A stretch of 64,000 nt of DNA. It comes from Marinoscillum pacificum. Lineage in GTDB: Bacteria > Bacteroidota > Bacteroidia > Cytophagales > Cyclobacteriaceae. The notes beneath the pieces were generated by a model. The model saw only the letters and a list, made by a program, of their open reading frames with translations. It ran no database searches and had not been told where the DNA came from. This document shows, one piece after another, positions 15,488-25,057 of the stretch. The stretch lies in assembly GCF_024714495.1 (NCBI RefSeq), contig NZ_JAMZMJ010000001.1, forward strand, positions 1,240,001 through 1,304,000, read 5' to 3'. Each line of letters begins with the position of its first letter. Position 1 is the stretch's first letter. The position numbers and the translations under genes were made by a program.

Positions 15488-18258
15488 CCTTTAATAATTT
15501 CTTTGGCCTTTTTTTGATCCAGCACGTCAAAAATAACAACTGCTGAATAATAATAAATGCCAGACTCCACCAATTGATCTAATTTATTTCTTCCATCCCA
15601 ATTGATAAAGACACCTTCCTCATTTTCGAAAGATTCGTATTCAAAGACCTCAGAACCATTGCGATCGTAAACTGTAAATAGCACAGATAGGACTGATCTA
15701 GGACAATCTGATGTATTCAATCCTGAGTTTTCTGAGACCTGTAAATTGAACGGTGTAAATACATCATTAATTCCATCACCATTGGGCGTGAATACATTTG
15801 GCAAGGAATAATTAGGACAATTATCCCGACAAACGACATCTGTGAACTCACTTTCATTTCCAGAGCGATCAACTGAAGAAATTCGATAACATCCTTTAAT
15901 ACTCGTTAAAAACCCTCTTTCCAGATGATTATCAGATGTGGAGGCTAACAACATAAAATCATCCACCAACCCTGTTGGAGAAAAATAGACATTGTAATAA
16001 GCCAAATCATCATCACAATCGGAAGCTATATCACCATTCCAGGTTAGTTGTTGATTAAAAAGAACAGGATTGCAAGAACCAGAGACCATATGACTTTCAC
16101 ATTCATTCATCCCAACCAATATCAGATTCTCAGGTTTACAAGGAGGAATTAGGTCAAGTAATCGAGCACATGCTACCTGCGAGGAATTAAGCAAAGGTTC
16201 TGGTAGCAGATCATTATCATAAGATCCTTGTGTAGTAATGAAATAACAATAATCCTGTCCTGCAATCAACTCCTCATCTTTATCGATATAAGAGAACCCA
16301 TTTTCTGTAACGTTTACAGAATCGATCAATTCTAATGGATTCCCTACACCCAATCCTCTGTAGATATAGTGATATGGATATTGATGGGTATGATTTGACC
16401 ATGGCACATCTGCAGACCAACTCAATTTTATACTAGCAAAAGTAGGAACTGAGGTTAGACGAGGTGAAGCGGCTATCGCAGAGGAATCAAGAAACACTCC
16501 ATTACCATCATAAGCCATAACGAAGTATTGATAAACCTTATCATAGGTGTCAATATTTTCATCTATAAATACAGTATCGATCAGGCTTTGACCCAACTTT
16601 TGAAATTCGACTGAACCACTTTCAGCCCTTAATAAATCGTAATTATATGGCGGTGGGGAAACAGATTTATCTAATTGGTATGGAGGTGTCCATCTTACTG
16701 ACATTTGTCCGGTTAATGAATCTGTCGCCTTCACATCGACATTAGTAATTACAGGTGCATATACTTCAAACTGATCACAAACTTCCTCACTAACGTAACT
16801 CTCACCTCCGGTTGTACCACCAAACTCCACTACTAATCTGTAGCAATAGTTTGCTCCTGGTGCTAACCCAACTCCATGATCATTATCCAAATAGCTTGTT
16901 TTATCTATTTCGACACGATCAACCAATTCATACCCCGTATTGGAGGGCATTCCTGTCTCACAATCATCGATTTCTATAGCATATTCGCCCACCCTCCTCC
17001 AGACTTGCATAAATTCTGCGTTAGGGCATGAATAAGAATCCCAATCTAATTGTATAGTCCTATTTTGTCTAATGGTTGTTTCCAATCCTGTAGGAGCAGG
17101 ACCAACTACCGTAATTTGCCAGGTTTTAAAGTCCACAAGTGGTGGGCCAACTGCGGGTTGATCTGAAACTTTAACTTCTACCTGATATGGTCGTTCACGA
17201 ACGCTCTCACAAGCTGTTTCCCATAAAAAACGAGCTGTTGTTGGAGGATAAAGGTACTCTCCACTGCTTGGTTCTAATGATGCTGATGGAACAACTTCAA
17301 ACGGTCCTCCATATGCTTCAATCTTAATTGGATCTCCATCAATATCTTGAGCTCTAAATTCTTCATCGATGATAGTACCAGCAACCACACATAGATCATC
17401 CGGAATAAAGATCTCTGGTCTTTCATTATTGGTTTCTGTAACGATAATTTGCATGTCTCGCATCACATAACCAATTTGTTCCCATTTTCCCGTCTGCTTG
17501 ATAAACCTCCATTCTTCAATTAAAAAAGCAACGTTGTATGCTGCTCGATCACCTTGATTCAACAACTGCCCTGGCGCATCCCAAACCAAGTTTCCTTTTA
17601 AAGGGTCCAAAGTCAATATTGGGGGACCATTCAACGCAGCATTACCAATATCAAAGTCCTCATAGAAGGCTGTATCATTTAACACTCTATAGTTACTTAC
17701 TTCATCATCGGCTGTTTGACGTGGGACTAGGAATCGAAATGACAAACTATCTCCATCAATGTCAAATGCTCCCGGATTATGTAAAAAAACAGAACCAACA
17801 GCAGCATAATCTATAGGTGGCACCGTGAAATATGGAGAATTATTTAACCCATAAAATGGGTCAATAACGATCATCGTTTCAACATAAAAAGGATTGAAAT
17901 CAGAGTTATCAATATTAATAATGTTGGCATTTCTATAATTCTCCTGATAAGAAACGATATAAGAGTTTGCTGACTGATACGTATGAACCAGACGAAACTG
18001 AACCATCTCTGTGTTGTTACCCACTGACGTCTTAATGATTTCGAAGTTTCGCTCTATCGAATTTCCATCTCCAAATTCGAATATTCCAGATCCAAATTCT
18101 AATATAGTACCTGAATCTCTAAAACCGGTAAAAGTAAATTCATAGGTATTTGCAATTGGATCAATACGCCTAGCCGTTATCTCTCCTGCACGAATGTGTG
18201 ATCCATAAACATTCAAGCCTATAGATAATAATAGTAGACTTATGAGGGATTTGAGCAT
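15466..18258 (-). CDS. Secreted multi-domain surface protein with type B T9SS C-terminal domain (copy 1)
   Basis: This 930-residue protein has a signal peptide (residues 1-19), then a beta-rich N-terminal domain beginning SHIRAGEITARR (20-150). A DIDGDSLSF/DIDGDPIKI-rich region with cadherin/Ig-like character follows. Several fibronectin-III-like domains start near PTGLETTIRQNR (about 395), APVITNVDVK (about 500), TSVPTFASIKLSW (about 605) and PPCKPENLILVG (about 705). A gliding-motility-associated C-terminal domain with LPNVFTPNGDGINDVF (about 825) and a final GWVQVIR end it. This C-terminal type is a type IX secretion signal, so it should be exported and surface-attached or released. It is the most divergent of three tandem copies. 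A role in adhesion or gliding is inference. Confidence 0.9.
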   Translation of the reverse strand: MLKSLISLLLLSIGLNVYGSHIRAGEITARRIDPIANTYEFTFTGFRDSGTILEFGSGIFEFGDGNSIERNFEIIKTSVGNNTEMVQFRLVHTYQSANSYIVSYQENYRNANIINIDNSDFNPFYVETMIVIDPFYGLNNSPYFTVPPIDYAAVGSVFLHNPGAFDIDGDSLSFRFLVPRQTADDEVSNYRVLNDTAFYEDFDIGNAALNGPPILTLDPLKGNLVWDAPGQLLNQGDRAAYNVAFLIEEWRFIKQTGKWEQIGYVMRDMQIIVTETNNERPEIFIPDDLCVVAGTIIDEEFRAQDIDGDPIKIEAYGGPFEVVPSASLEPSSGEYLYPPTTARFLWETACESVRERPYQVEVKVSDQPAVGPPLVDFKTWQITVVGPAPTGLETTIRQNRTIQLDWDSYSCPNAEFMQVWRRVGEYAIEIDDCETGMPSNTGYELVDRVEIDKTSYLDNDHGVGLAPGANYCYRLVVEFGGTTGGESYVSEEVCDQFEVYAPVITNVDVKATDSLTGQMSVRWTPPYQLDKSVSPPPYNYDLLRAESGSVEFQKLGQSLIDTVFIDENIDTYDKVYQYFVMAYDGNGVFLDSSAIAASPRLTSVPTFASIKLSWSADVPWSNHTHQYPYHYIYRGLGVGNPLELIDSVNVTENGFSYIDKDEELIAGQDYCYFITTQGSYDNDLLPEPLLNSSQVACARLLDLIPPCKPENLILVGMNECESHMVSGSCNPVLFNQQLTWNGDIASDCDDDLAYYNVYFSPTGLVDDFMLLASTSDNHLERGFLTSIKGCYRISSVDRSGNESEFTDVVCRDNCPNYSLPNVFTPNGDGINDVFTPFNLQVSENSGLNTSDCPRSVLSVLFTVYDRNGSEVFEYESFENEEGVFINWDGRNKLDQLVESGIYYYSAVVIFDVLDQKKAKEIIKGWVQVIR

Positions 18259-18269
18259 GCAATGTAAAG

Positions 18270-18311
18270 TCTAGTTAATCAATCGTTAACCGTAATTTAC
18301 TCAAACAATTA
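18270..18311. repeat. 42-bp direct repeat, unit A
   Basis: This 42-bp segment between copies 1 and 2 of the surface protein genes is identical to 21128-21169 between copies 2 and 3. It includes GTTAATCAATCGTTAAC, a small dyad, and ends inside the stop region of copy 2. It marks the boundary of a tandem duplication that included intergenic DNA. Confidence 0.9.
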
Positions 18312-21116
18312 TTTAATAACCTGCACCCAGCCTTTAAAGGTCTGATTGGCATCAGAAGGATTCAGCACGTCAAAAACCACCTCAGCAGAGTAGTAATAAA
18401 CACCAGCAGCGACATCTTCACCTCTTAGATCTTTTCCATCCCAGTTGATGTAAATACCATTTTCATTCTCGAACGAATCATAATTAAAGATTTCAAGTCC
18501 ACTTCGATCAAATACCTTGAATTTGACAGACTCCACAAACCTTGGACAATCTGCAGAATTGAAACCTACTATACCTAATCCATTATTGTTCAATGGAGCA
18601 AACACATCATTTACTCCATCACCATTTGGCGTAAAGACATTTGGCAGTTTGTACACCGGACAATTATCACGACAAATAGACTCTGTGGGAGCACTTTCAT
18701 TACCAGATCGATCCACAGCCGTAATTCGATAACAACCTTTAATACTTGATAGGTCTTCACGGATGATACTTGTGACTGGTGTATTTGCAATTATCTCATA
18801 ATCCTCTTCCAGTCCAGTTTCTGACAAATAAACGTTATAAGAAACAACATCGTCTTCACACAACTCTGCATTATTGGAATCCCATGTCAATTCCTGTCGG
18901 TAGAATGTGGCTCCACAAGGAACATCTGCCAATACAGACTCACAGTCTCCAGCATCTATGAACGACAATTGTAATGGTGCGCAAGGTGGAATGGTATCAT
19001 TAGGTTGTCCACAGGCAATCTGAGATGCATTCAACAGAGGTTCAGGCAACAACTCATTGTCATAAGAACCTTGAGCAATTACATAATAACAATACTCTAT
19101 TTCATCGTCTAGTTTCACATCATTGAACCTCCCATTGTCAAGATAGGTATAGCCATTTGACGTTACATCTACCGAATCAATAAGCACCAATTGAGTATCA
19201 TCAGCATTCACCTGATCTCTGTAGATATAGTGATACGGGTAATTCTGTACCGTATTAGACCATGGCACACTGGCAGACCAACTCAATTCTATCGATTCAA
19301 GTAAAGGTTTTAACTCTAATCGTACCGGACCTGCCACAGCTGATGAATCAATGTAAACATCGTTGGCGTCATAAGCTCTTACGTAGTAATTGTACCTTCT
19401 TGCAAAAGTATTTAACCCAGAATCTGTAAAAACTGTATCTGCTGTTTGACTTTGGATCAGTTCATAATTATTGGAACCGGCTTCTGTTCTAAGTAAATCG
19501 TAACTATATGCTGGTGGGAATAATGATTGATCAATTTGATAAGGAGGTGTCCATCTTACCTCTATCGAACCATTGTTCATGTCTGTAGACTTCACATCCA
19601 CATTAGTAATAACCGGAGCAAAAACTATGACACTATCACATGCTTCTTCACTCACATAACTCAAACCACCTCCTGGTGCTTCAAATTCAGCAACTAAACG
19701 ATAACAATAATTAGCGCCGGGAGCAAGTCCTCTTCCATTGTTATTATCAAAATAGCTTGTCTCATCTATTGAAATCCGGTCTATCAATTCGTAGCCTGTA
19801 TTGGACGGCATCCCTACATCACAATCATCCACCTCTATATCAAATTCTCCTACTCTTCGCCAGATTTGCATCGAATCGGCATTTGAACATTGGTAATTAT
19901 CCCATGACAATTGCATAGACCTATCTGCTTGAGTTTGTGCTGTCAAGCCTGTTGGAGCAGGACCAACGACTGTTATTTCCCATGTTTCAAAATTGACCAA
20001 CCTGGGTCCTATTTCAGGGTCATCGGTAATCTTTACCTGCACCTGATAAGGTCTTGCTCTTACGTGTCCACAAGCAGTATTCCAGGTGAATGTGGTGTAT
20101 GCAGGTGGCTCTATAAATCCTCCATCATTGGGAAAGTAAGTCGCTGTGGGAGCTACTTCAAACGGCCCACCAAACATTTCTACTCTTACAGGATCTCCAT
20201 CAGGGTCTGTTCCTTCGAAGAATTCCTCAACTGTTGTGCCCGCCTCAACACATATGTTTTCTGGGATCAATAGCTCTGGACGCTCATTATCAGTCTCTTC
20301 TACGATGATTTGCATGTCTCGAACAACAAACCCAAGTCGTTCCCATCTTCCAGTAATCGGTATGTAGCGCCATTCTTCTATAATAAAGGCTACGTTGTAT
20401 TCAGCTCGATCTCCTTGATTCAGTTCCTGGCCTGGAGCATCCCATGTCAGATCTCCGATTACAGGATCAATGGTTAATCCAGGAGGTCCATTCTGCGCTT
20501 CGTTTCCCTGAGCAAATGTGTCATAGAACTGAGGATCATTTAAGACTCTATAATTATTGACTACACTGTTTCGGGCTTGCTTAGGAGTAGTAAAACGATA
20601 CGATAGACTATCACCATCTGGATCAAAAGCCCCTGCATTGTGAATAAATAAAGCTCCCACCGCAGCGTAATCTATTGGCGGAACGGTTAATACTGGAGAA
20701 CTATTTGTTCCATAAAAAGGATCAATAACAACCAGTGACTCCACATAAAACGTGGTGTTTCTAGAATTGTCCATATTAATAATATTGGCGTTTCTAAAAT
20801 CCTCCTTAAAAGAAACGACATAGGCATTTACCGCCTGATAAGTATGAACAAGAGTAAAAGTGACTAACTCAACTTCGTCGCTTATATATTTCTTTGAGTA
20901 CTCAAAGTCACCTGTTACGGAAGTGCCGTCACCAAAATCAAAAACACCATTCCTAAATTCCACACCTTCCACATCACGATATCCGTGGAAAGTAAATTCA
21001 TAGGTTAAATTGAAATCACTTATCCTTTTGGAAGTTATCTCTCCTGCACGAATGTGAGAACTATATGCATTCCATCCTATTGTAAATAATAGAAGAGTTG
21101 TGAAGACTTTAAGCAT
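18309..21116 (-). CDS. Secreted multi-domain surface protein with type B T9SS C-terminal domain (copy 2)
   Basis: This 935-residue protein has the same architecture as its neighbours: signal peptide (1-19), N-terminal domain (20 to about 145), cadherin/Ig-like region with DPDGDSLSYRF and DPDGDPVRVEMF, four or so fibronectin-III-like domains, and the type IX sorting domain with LPNVFTPNGDGVNDVF and a final GWVQVIK. From about residue 146 to the end it differs from copy 3 at only around ten positions that I could see, whereas the first 120 mature residues are clearly different. No PorP/SprF-type partner gene is adjacent, although such partners often accompany type B domains. Function unknown; adhesion, matrix or motility roles are possible. 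Confidence 0.9.
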   Translation of the reverse strand: MLKVFTTLLLFTIGWNAYSSHIRAGEITSKRISDFNLTYEFTFHGYRDVEGVEFRNGVFDFGDGTSVTGDFEYSKKYISDEVELVTFTLVHTYQAVNAYVVSFKEDFRNANIINMDNSRNTTFYVESLVVIDPFYGTNSSPVLTVPPIDYAAVGALFIHNAGAFDPDGDSLSYRFTTPKQARNSVVNNYRVLNDPQFYDTFAQGNEAQNGPPGLTIDPVIGDLTWDAPGQELNQGDRAEYNVAFIIEEWRYIPITGRWERLGFVVRDMQIIVEETDNERPELLIPENICVEAGTTVEEFFEGTDPDGDPVRVEMFGGPFEVAPTATYFPNDGGFIEPPAYTTFTWNTACGHVRARPYQVQVKITDDPEIGPRLVNFETWEITVVGPAPTGLTAQTQADRSMQLSWDNYQCSNADSMQIWRRVGEFDIEVDDCDVGMPSNTGYELIDRISIDETSYFDNNNGRGLAPGANYCYRLVAEFEAPGGGLSYVSEEACDSVIVFAPVITNVDVKSTDMNNGSIEVRWTPPYQIDQSLFPPAYSYDLLRTEAGSNNYELIQSQTADTVFTDSGLNTFARRYNYYVRAYDANDVYIDSSAVAGPVRLELKPLLESIELSWSASVPWSNTVQNYPYHYIYRDQVNADDTQLVLIDSVDVTSNGYTYLDNGRFNDVKLDDEIEYCYYVIAQGSYDNELLPEPLLNASQIACGQPNDTIPPCAPLQLSFIDAGDCESVLADVPCGATFYRQELTWDSNNAELCEDDVVSYNVYLSETGLEEDYEIIANTPVTSIIREDLSSIKGCYRITAVDRSGNESAPTESICRDNCPVYKLPNVFTPNGDGVNDVFAPLNNNGLGIVGFNSADCPRFVESVKFKVFDRSGLEIFNYDSFENENGIYINWDGKDLRGEDVAAGVYYYSAEVVFDVLNPSDANQTFKGWVQVIK

Positions 21117-21127
21117 ATGAGGTAAAT

Positions 21128-21169
21128 TCTAGTTAATCAATCGTTAACCGTAATTTACTCAAACAATTA
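21128..21169. repeat. 42-bp direct repeat, unit B
   Basis: Identical to 18270-18311. It lies between copies 2 and 3 of the surface protein genes and reaches into the stop region of copy 3. Confidence 0.9.
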
Positions 21170-24013
21170 CTTAATCACCTGCACCCAGCCTTTAAAGATC
21201 TGATTGGCATCTGATGGATTGAGCACATTAAATACAACTTCTGCCGAGTAGTAATAAACACCAGCAGCGACATCTTCACCTCTTAGATCTTTTCCATCCC
21301 AGTTGATGTAAATACCATTTTCATTCTCGAACGAATCATAATTAAAGATTTCAAGTCCACTTCGATCAAATACCTTGAATTTGACAGACTCCACAAACCT
21401 TGGACAATCTGCAGAATTGAAACCTACTATGCCCAATCCATTGTTGTTCAAAGGAGCAAACACATCATTAACTCCATCACCATTTGGTGTAAAGACATTT
21501 GGCAGTTTGTACACCGGACAGTTATCACGACAAATAGACTCTGTGGGAGCACTTTCATTTCCAGATCGATCCACGGCCGTAATTCGATAACAGCCTTTAA
21601 TACTTGATAGGTCTTCACGGATGATACTTGTGACTGGTGTATTTGCAATTAATTCATAATCCTCTTCCAGTCCTGTTTCTGACAAATAAACATTGTAAGA
21701 AACAACATCGTCTTCACACAACTCTGCATTATTAGAATCCCATGTCAATTCCTGTCGGTAGAATGTGGCTCCACAAGGAACATCTGCCAATACAGACTCA
21801 CAGTCTCCAGCATCTATGAACGACAATTGTAATGGTGCGCAAGGTGGAATGGTATCATTAGGTTGTCCACAAGCAATCTGAGAGGCGTTCAACAGAGGTT
21901 CTGGCAACAACTCATTGTCATAAGAACCTTGAGCTATCACGTAATAACAATATTCTATTTCATCGTCTAGTTTCACATCATTGAACCTCCCATTGTCAAG
22001 ATAGGAATAGCCATTTGACGTTACGTCTACCGAATCAATAAGCACCAATTGAGTATCATCAGCATTCACCTGATCTCTGTAGATGTAGTGATACGGGTAA
22101 TTCTGTACCGTATTAGACCATGGCACACTGGCAGACCAACTCAACTCTATCGATTCAAGTAATGGTTTTAACTCTAATCGCACTGGACCTGCCACAGCTG
22201 ATGAATCAATATAAACATCGTTGGCATCATAAGCTCTTACATAGTAATTGTACCTTCTTGCAAAAGTATTTAACCCAGAATCTGTAAATACTGTATCGGC
22301 TGTTTGACTTTGGATCAGTTCATAGTTATTGGAACCGGCTTCTGTTCTAAGTAAATCGTAACTATATGCTGGAGGAAATAAAGATTGATCAATTTGATAA
22401 GGAGGTGTCCATCTTACCTCTATCGAACCATTGTTCATGTCTGTAGACTTCACATCCACATTAGTAATAACCGGAGCAAAAACTATGACACTATCACATG
22501 CTTCTTCACTCACATAACTCAAACCGCCTCCTGGTGCTTCAAATTCAGCCACTAATCGATAACAATAATTAGCGCCGGGGGCAAGTCCTCTTCCATTGTT
22601 ATTATCAAAATAGCTTGTCTCATCTATTGAAATCCGGTCTATCAATTCATAGCCTGTATTGGCCGGCATTCCTACATCACAATCATCCACCTCAATATCA
22701 AACTCTCCTACTCTTCGCCAAATTTGCATCGAATCAGCATTTGAACATTGGTAATTATCCCACGACAATTGCATGGATCTGCCTGCTTGGGTTTCTGCTG
22801 TCAAGCCTGTTGGAGCAGGACCAACGACTGTTATTTCCCATGTTTCAAAATTGACCAACCTTGGTCCTATTTCAGGGTCATCGGTAATCTTTACCTGCAC
22901 CTGATAAGGTCTTGCTCTTACGTGTCCACAAGCAGTATTCCAGGTGAATGTGGTGTATGCAGGTGGCTCTATAAATCCTCCATCATTGGGAGAATAAGTT
23001 GCAGTGGGAGCTACTTCAAATGGCCCACCAAACATTTCTATTCTTACAGGATCTCCATCAGGATCTGTTCCTTCGAAGAATTCCTCAACTGTTGTGCCCG
23101 CCTCAACACAAATATTTTCTGGGATCAACAGCTCTGGACGCTCATTATCAGTCTCTTCTACGATGATTTGCATGTCTCGAACAACAAACCCAAGTCGTTC
23201 CCATCTTCCAGTAATCGGTATGTAGCGCCATTCTTCTATAATAAAGGCTACATTATATTCTGCTCGATCTCCTTGATTCAGTTCCTGGCCCGGAGCATCC
23301 CATGTCAGATCTCCGGTTACAGGATCAATGGTTAATCCAGGAGGTCCATTCTGCGCTTCATTTCCCTGAGCAAATGTGTCATAGAACTGAGGATCATTTA
23401 AGACTCTATAGTTATTGACTACACTGTTTCGGGCTTGCTTTGGAGTAGTAAACCGATACGATAGACTATCGCCATCGGGATCAAAAGCTCCTGCATTGTG
23501 AATAAATAAAGCTCCAACCGCAGCGTAATCTATTGGTGGAACGGTCAGTATCGGAGTGTTATTTCTGCCATAAAATGGGTCTATAACAATTAAAGATTCC
23601 ACATAGAAAGCCGTATTAACCGAATTATCCATGTTAATAATGTTGGCATTTCTGAAATCCTCTTTATACGACACTACATAGGAATTGGCTGCCTGGTATG
23701 TGTGAACAAGTCGAAACTGTACCATCTCTGTATCATTACCAACAGAGGTTTTAATTATTTCAAAATTTCGTTCAACCGAATTTCCATCTCCAAATTCAAA
23801 GATTCCAGCACCAAACTCAATAATTGAACCTGAATCTCTAAATCCTGTAAAGGTGAATTCATAAGTAAGCGTAACATCATCTACTCTGCGGGCAGTGATT
23901 TCTCCAGCACGAATGTGGGTAGCATCCAACCTGGTCGTTTGTAAAAAAAAGAATAGAAATAGGAAAAGACTGAATACTCTAATACCTAACTCACCTAACT
24001 TATTGTTCATCAT
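21167..24013 (-). CDS. Secreted multi-domain surface protein with type B T9SS C-terminal domain (copy 3, mosaic)
   Basis: This 948-residue protein is the first of the three tandem copies in transcription order. A hydrophobic signal segment (about 12-27, rich in Leu/Phe) precedes ATHIRAGEITARR. The N-terminal domain (about 32-150) matches copy 1, sharing RDSG, EFGDGNS, ERNFEIIKTSVGN and TEMVQFRLVHTYQ. From about KEDFRNANIINMDNS onward it is nearly identical to copy 2. It is therefore a recombinant of the two neighbours. The rest carries the cadherin/Ig-like region, fibronectin-III-like domains and the type IX sorting domain described for copy 2. The first Met of an MM pair is used as start; the second is equally possible. 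Confidence 0.9.
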   Translation of the reverse strand: MMNNKLGELGIRVFSLFLFLFFFLQTTRLDATHIRAGEITARRVDDVTLTYEFTFTGFRDSGSIIEFGAGIFEFGDGNSVERNFEIIKTSVGNDTEMVQFRLVHTYQAANSYVVSYKEDFRNANIINMDNSVNTAFYVESLIVIDPFYGRNNTPILTVPPIDYAAVGALFIHNAGAFDPDGDSLSYRFTTPKQARNSVVNNYRVLNDPQFYDTFAQGNEAQNGPPGLTIDPVTGDLTWDAPGQELNQGDRAEYNVAFIIEEWRYIPITGRWERLGFVVRDMQIIVEETDNERPELLIPENICVEAGTTVEEFFEGTDPDGDPVRIEMFGGPFEVAPTATYSPNDGGFIEPPAYTTFTWNTACGHVRARPYQVQVKITDDPEIGPRLVNFETWEITVVGPAPTGLTAETQAGRSMQLSWDNYQCSNADSMQIWRRVGEFDIEVDDCDVGMPANTGYELIDRISIDETSYFDNNNGRGLAPGANYCYRLVAEFEAPGGGLSYVSEEACDSVIVFAPVITNVDVKSTDMNNGSIEVRWTPPYQIDQSLFPPAYSYDLLRTEAGSNNYELIQSQTADTVFTDSGLNTFARRYNYYVRAYDANDVYIDSSAVAGPVRLELKPLLESIELSWSASVPWSNTVQNYPYHYIYRDQVNADDTQLVLIDSVDVTSNGYSYLDNGRFNDVKLDDEIEYCYYVIAQGSYDNELLPEPLLNASQIACGQPNDTIPPCAPLQLSFIDAGDCESVLADVPCGATFYRQELTWDSNNAELCEDDVVSYNVYLSETGLEEDYELIANTPVTSIIREDLSSIKGCYRITAVDRSGNESAPTESICRDNCPVYKLPNVFTPNGDGVNDVFAPLNNNGLGIVGFNSADCPRFVESVKFKVFDRSGLEIFNYDSFENENGIYINWDGKDLRGEDVAAGVYYYSAEVVFNVLNPSDANQIFKGWVQVIK

Positions 24014-24331
24014 TGCTTATTCAACAATTTCAAATGGCCTTATCCTTAATGTAACCGCAAATGAATGTATTCTAAACAGGGATACGATTACAAGGTCTAA
24101 AGATAAGACATCAATCTTAACCCGTTGGTTTAAAAAAAAATTCTTTCAAGTAGATTTTATTTCCTGCTTTAAATCAAAACGCTACTGTCCTAATCAAAAT
24201 TTTAGTCAAGAAAAATTTAAAAAGTTCAAAACATTCTTTTTCAAACAAATGTTGGCGAGGCAAATGAAATTCAGACCTATGGACTTACATATAGACGCCT
24301 TATTTAGAAACATTCAAAATAAGTTTTCGAA
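24014..24331. other. Divergent intergenic region upstream of sdhC
   Basis: This gap separates the minus-strand surface protein gene from the plus-strand sdh operon. Apart from the sdh promoter at its right end I see only AT-rich DNA. A TATCTTTA on the minus strand, about 90 nt before copy 3, is a one-mismatch -7 box. The plus-strand reading frame through here continues from antisense coding sequence and is not convincing. Confidence 0.4.
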
Positions 24332-24362
24332 TTGCCAGATCGGAGGTTGGGAACTACCTTTG
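24332..24362 (+). promoter_or_regulatory. Promoter of the sdhCAB operon
   Basis: TTG at 24332-24334 and TACCTTTG at 24355-24362 are separated by 20 nt. The -7 box is a perfect match to the Bacteroidota consensus TAnnTTTG. Transcription should begin near 24370, about 25 nt before the sdhC ATG. Confidence 0.7.
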
Positions 24363-24394
24363 GGTCCGCACAAAAATGAAATCACAAAATAATT

Positions 24395-25048
24395 ATGAGT
24401 TGGTTTAAAAGCACGATAGGCCGTAAATACTTAATGGCGCTTTCAGGGATCTTTTTGATCTCATTTCTATTGATGCACGTTTCCATCAATATGTTCTCCG
24501 TGTTCAGTGCTGATGCATACAATGTCGCATCTCACTTCATGGGTACTAACCCGTTAGTTCAGTTTTTATTGCAACCAGTACTTCTTTTTGGAGTGGTTTT
24601 CCACTTCTTGATGGGATTCGTACTAGAAGCAAAAAACAGAGCTTCACGACCAATTTCTTACGCTAAGAAAGACAAAGGAAATGCCTCTTGGATCTCACAA
24701 AACATGATCTACAGCGGATTGGTAATTCTTGCTTTCCTTGCTTTACATTTCGTTGATTTCTGGATTCCAGAGATCTCTTACAAATATATTGAATTCAAAC
24801 CTGCAGTGGAAGACAGATACTATGGGGAGCTAGTACACAAATTCTCTAATCCTTTGAGAGTTGGAGCTTATGTGATCTCATTTGTTCTATTGGGGCTTCA
24901 TTTGCTTCATGGATTCCAGTCATCTTTCCAGTCAATGGGTATCAACAATAAGTTTACCCCAGCTATCAAAAAGTTTATGACAGGTTTCGCGATCGTGGTG
25001 CCAGTAGCATTCATTTTTATCGCTGTTTTTCACTTTATCAATCATTAA
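24395..25048 (+). CDS. sdhC: Succinate dehydrogenase/fumarate reductase cytochrome b subunit
   Basis: This 217-residue membrane anchor has five predicted helices and histidines in LLMHVSINMF, VVFHFLMGF, LALHFVDFW and LLHGFQSSF, a pattern fitting the diheme cytochrome b558 type used with menaquinone. It anchors SdhA and SdhB to the inner membrane and passes electrons between heme and quinone. It is the first gene of sdhCAB, 9 nt before sdhA, with a consensus promoter upstream. Confidence 0.94.
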   Translation: MSWFKSTIGRKYLMALSGIFLISFLLMHVSINMFSVFSADAYNVASHFMGTNPLVQFLLQPVLLFGVVFHFLMGFVLEAKNRASRPISYAKKDKGNASWISQNMIYSGLVILAFLALHFVDFWIPEISYKYIEFKPAVEDRYYGELVHKFSNPLRVGAYVISFVLLGLHLLHGFQSSFQSMGINNKFTPAIKKFMTGFAIVVPVAFIFIAVFHFINH

Positions 25049-25057
25049 TTCTAAGTC

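Noticed and set aside
22748-23335. Plus-strand 195-codon frame opposite surface protein copy 3
   Set aside because: It is a shadow of the long, well-supported minus-strand gene; a shorter version of the same frame occurs opposite copy 2 because the genes are near-identical.
23895-24392. Plus-strand reading frame of 165 codons before sdhC
   Set aside because: Its first part is antisense to the surface protein signal region, its composition is not protein-like, and the sdh promoter lies inside its end.
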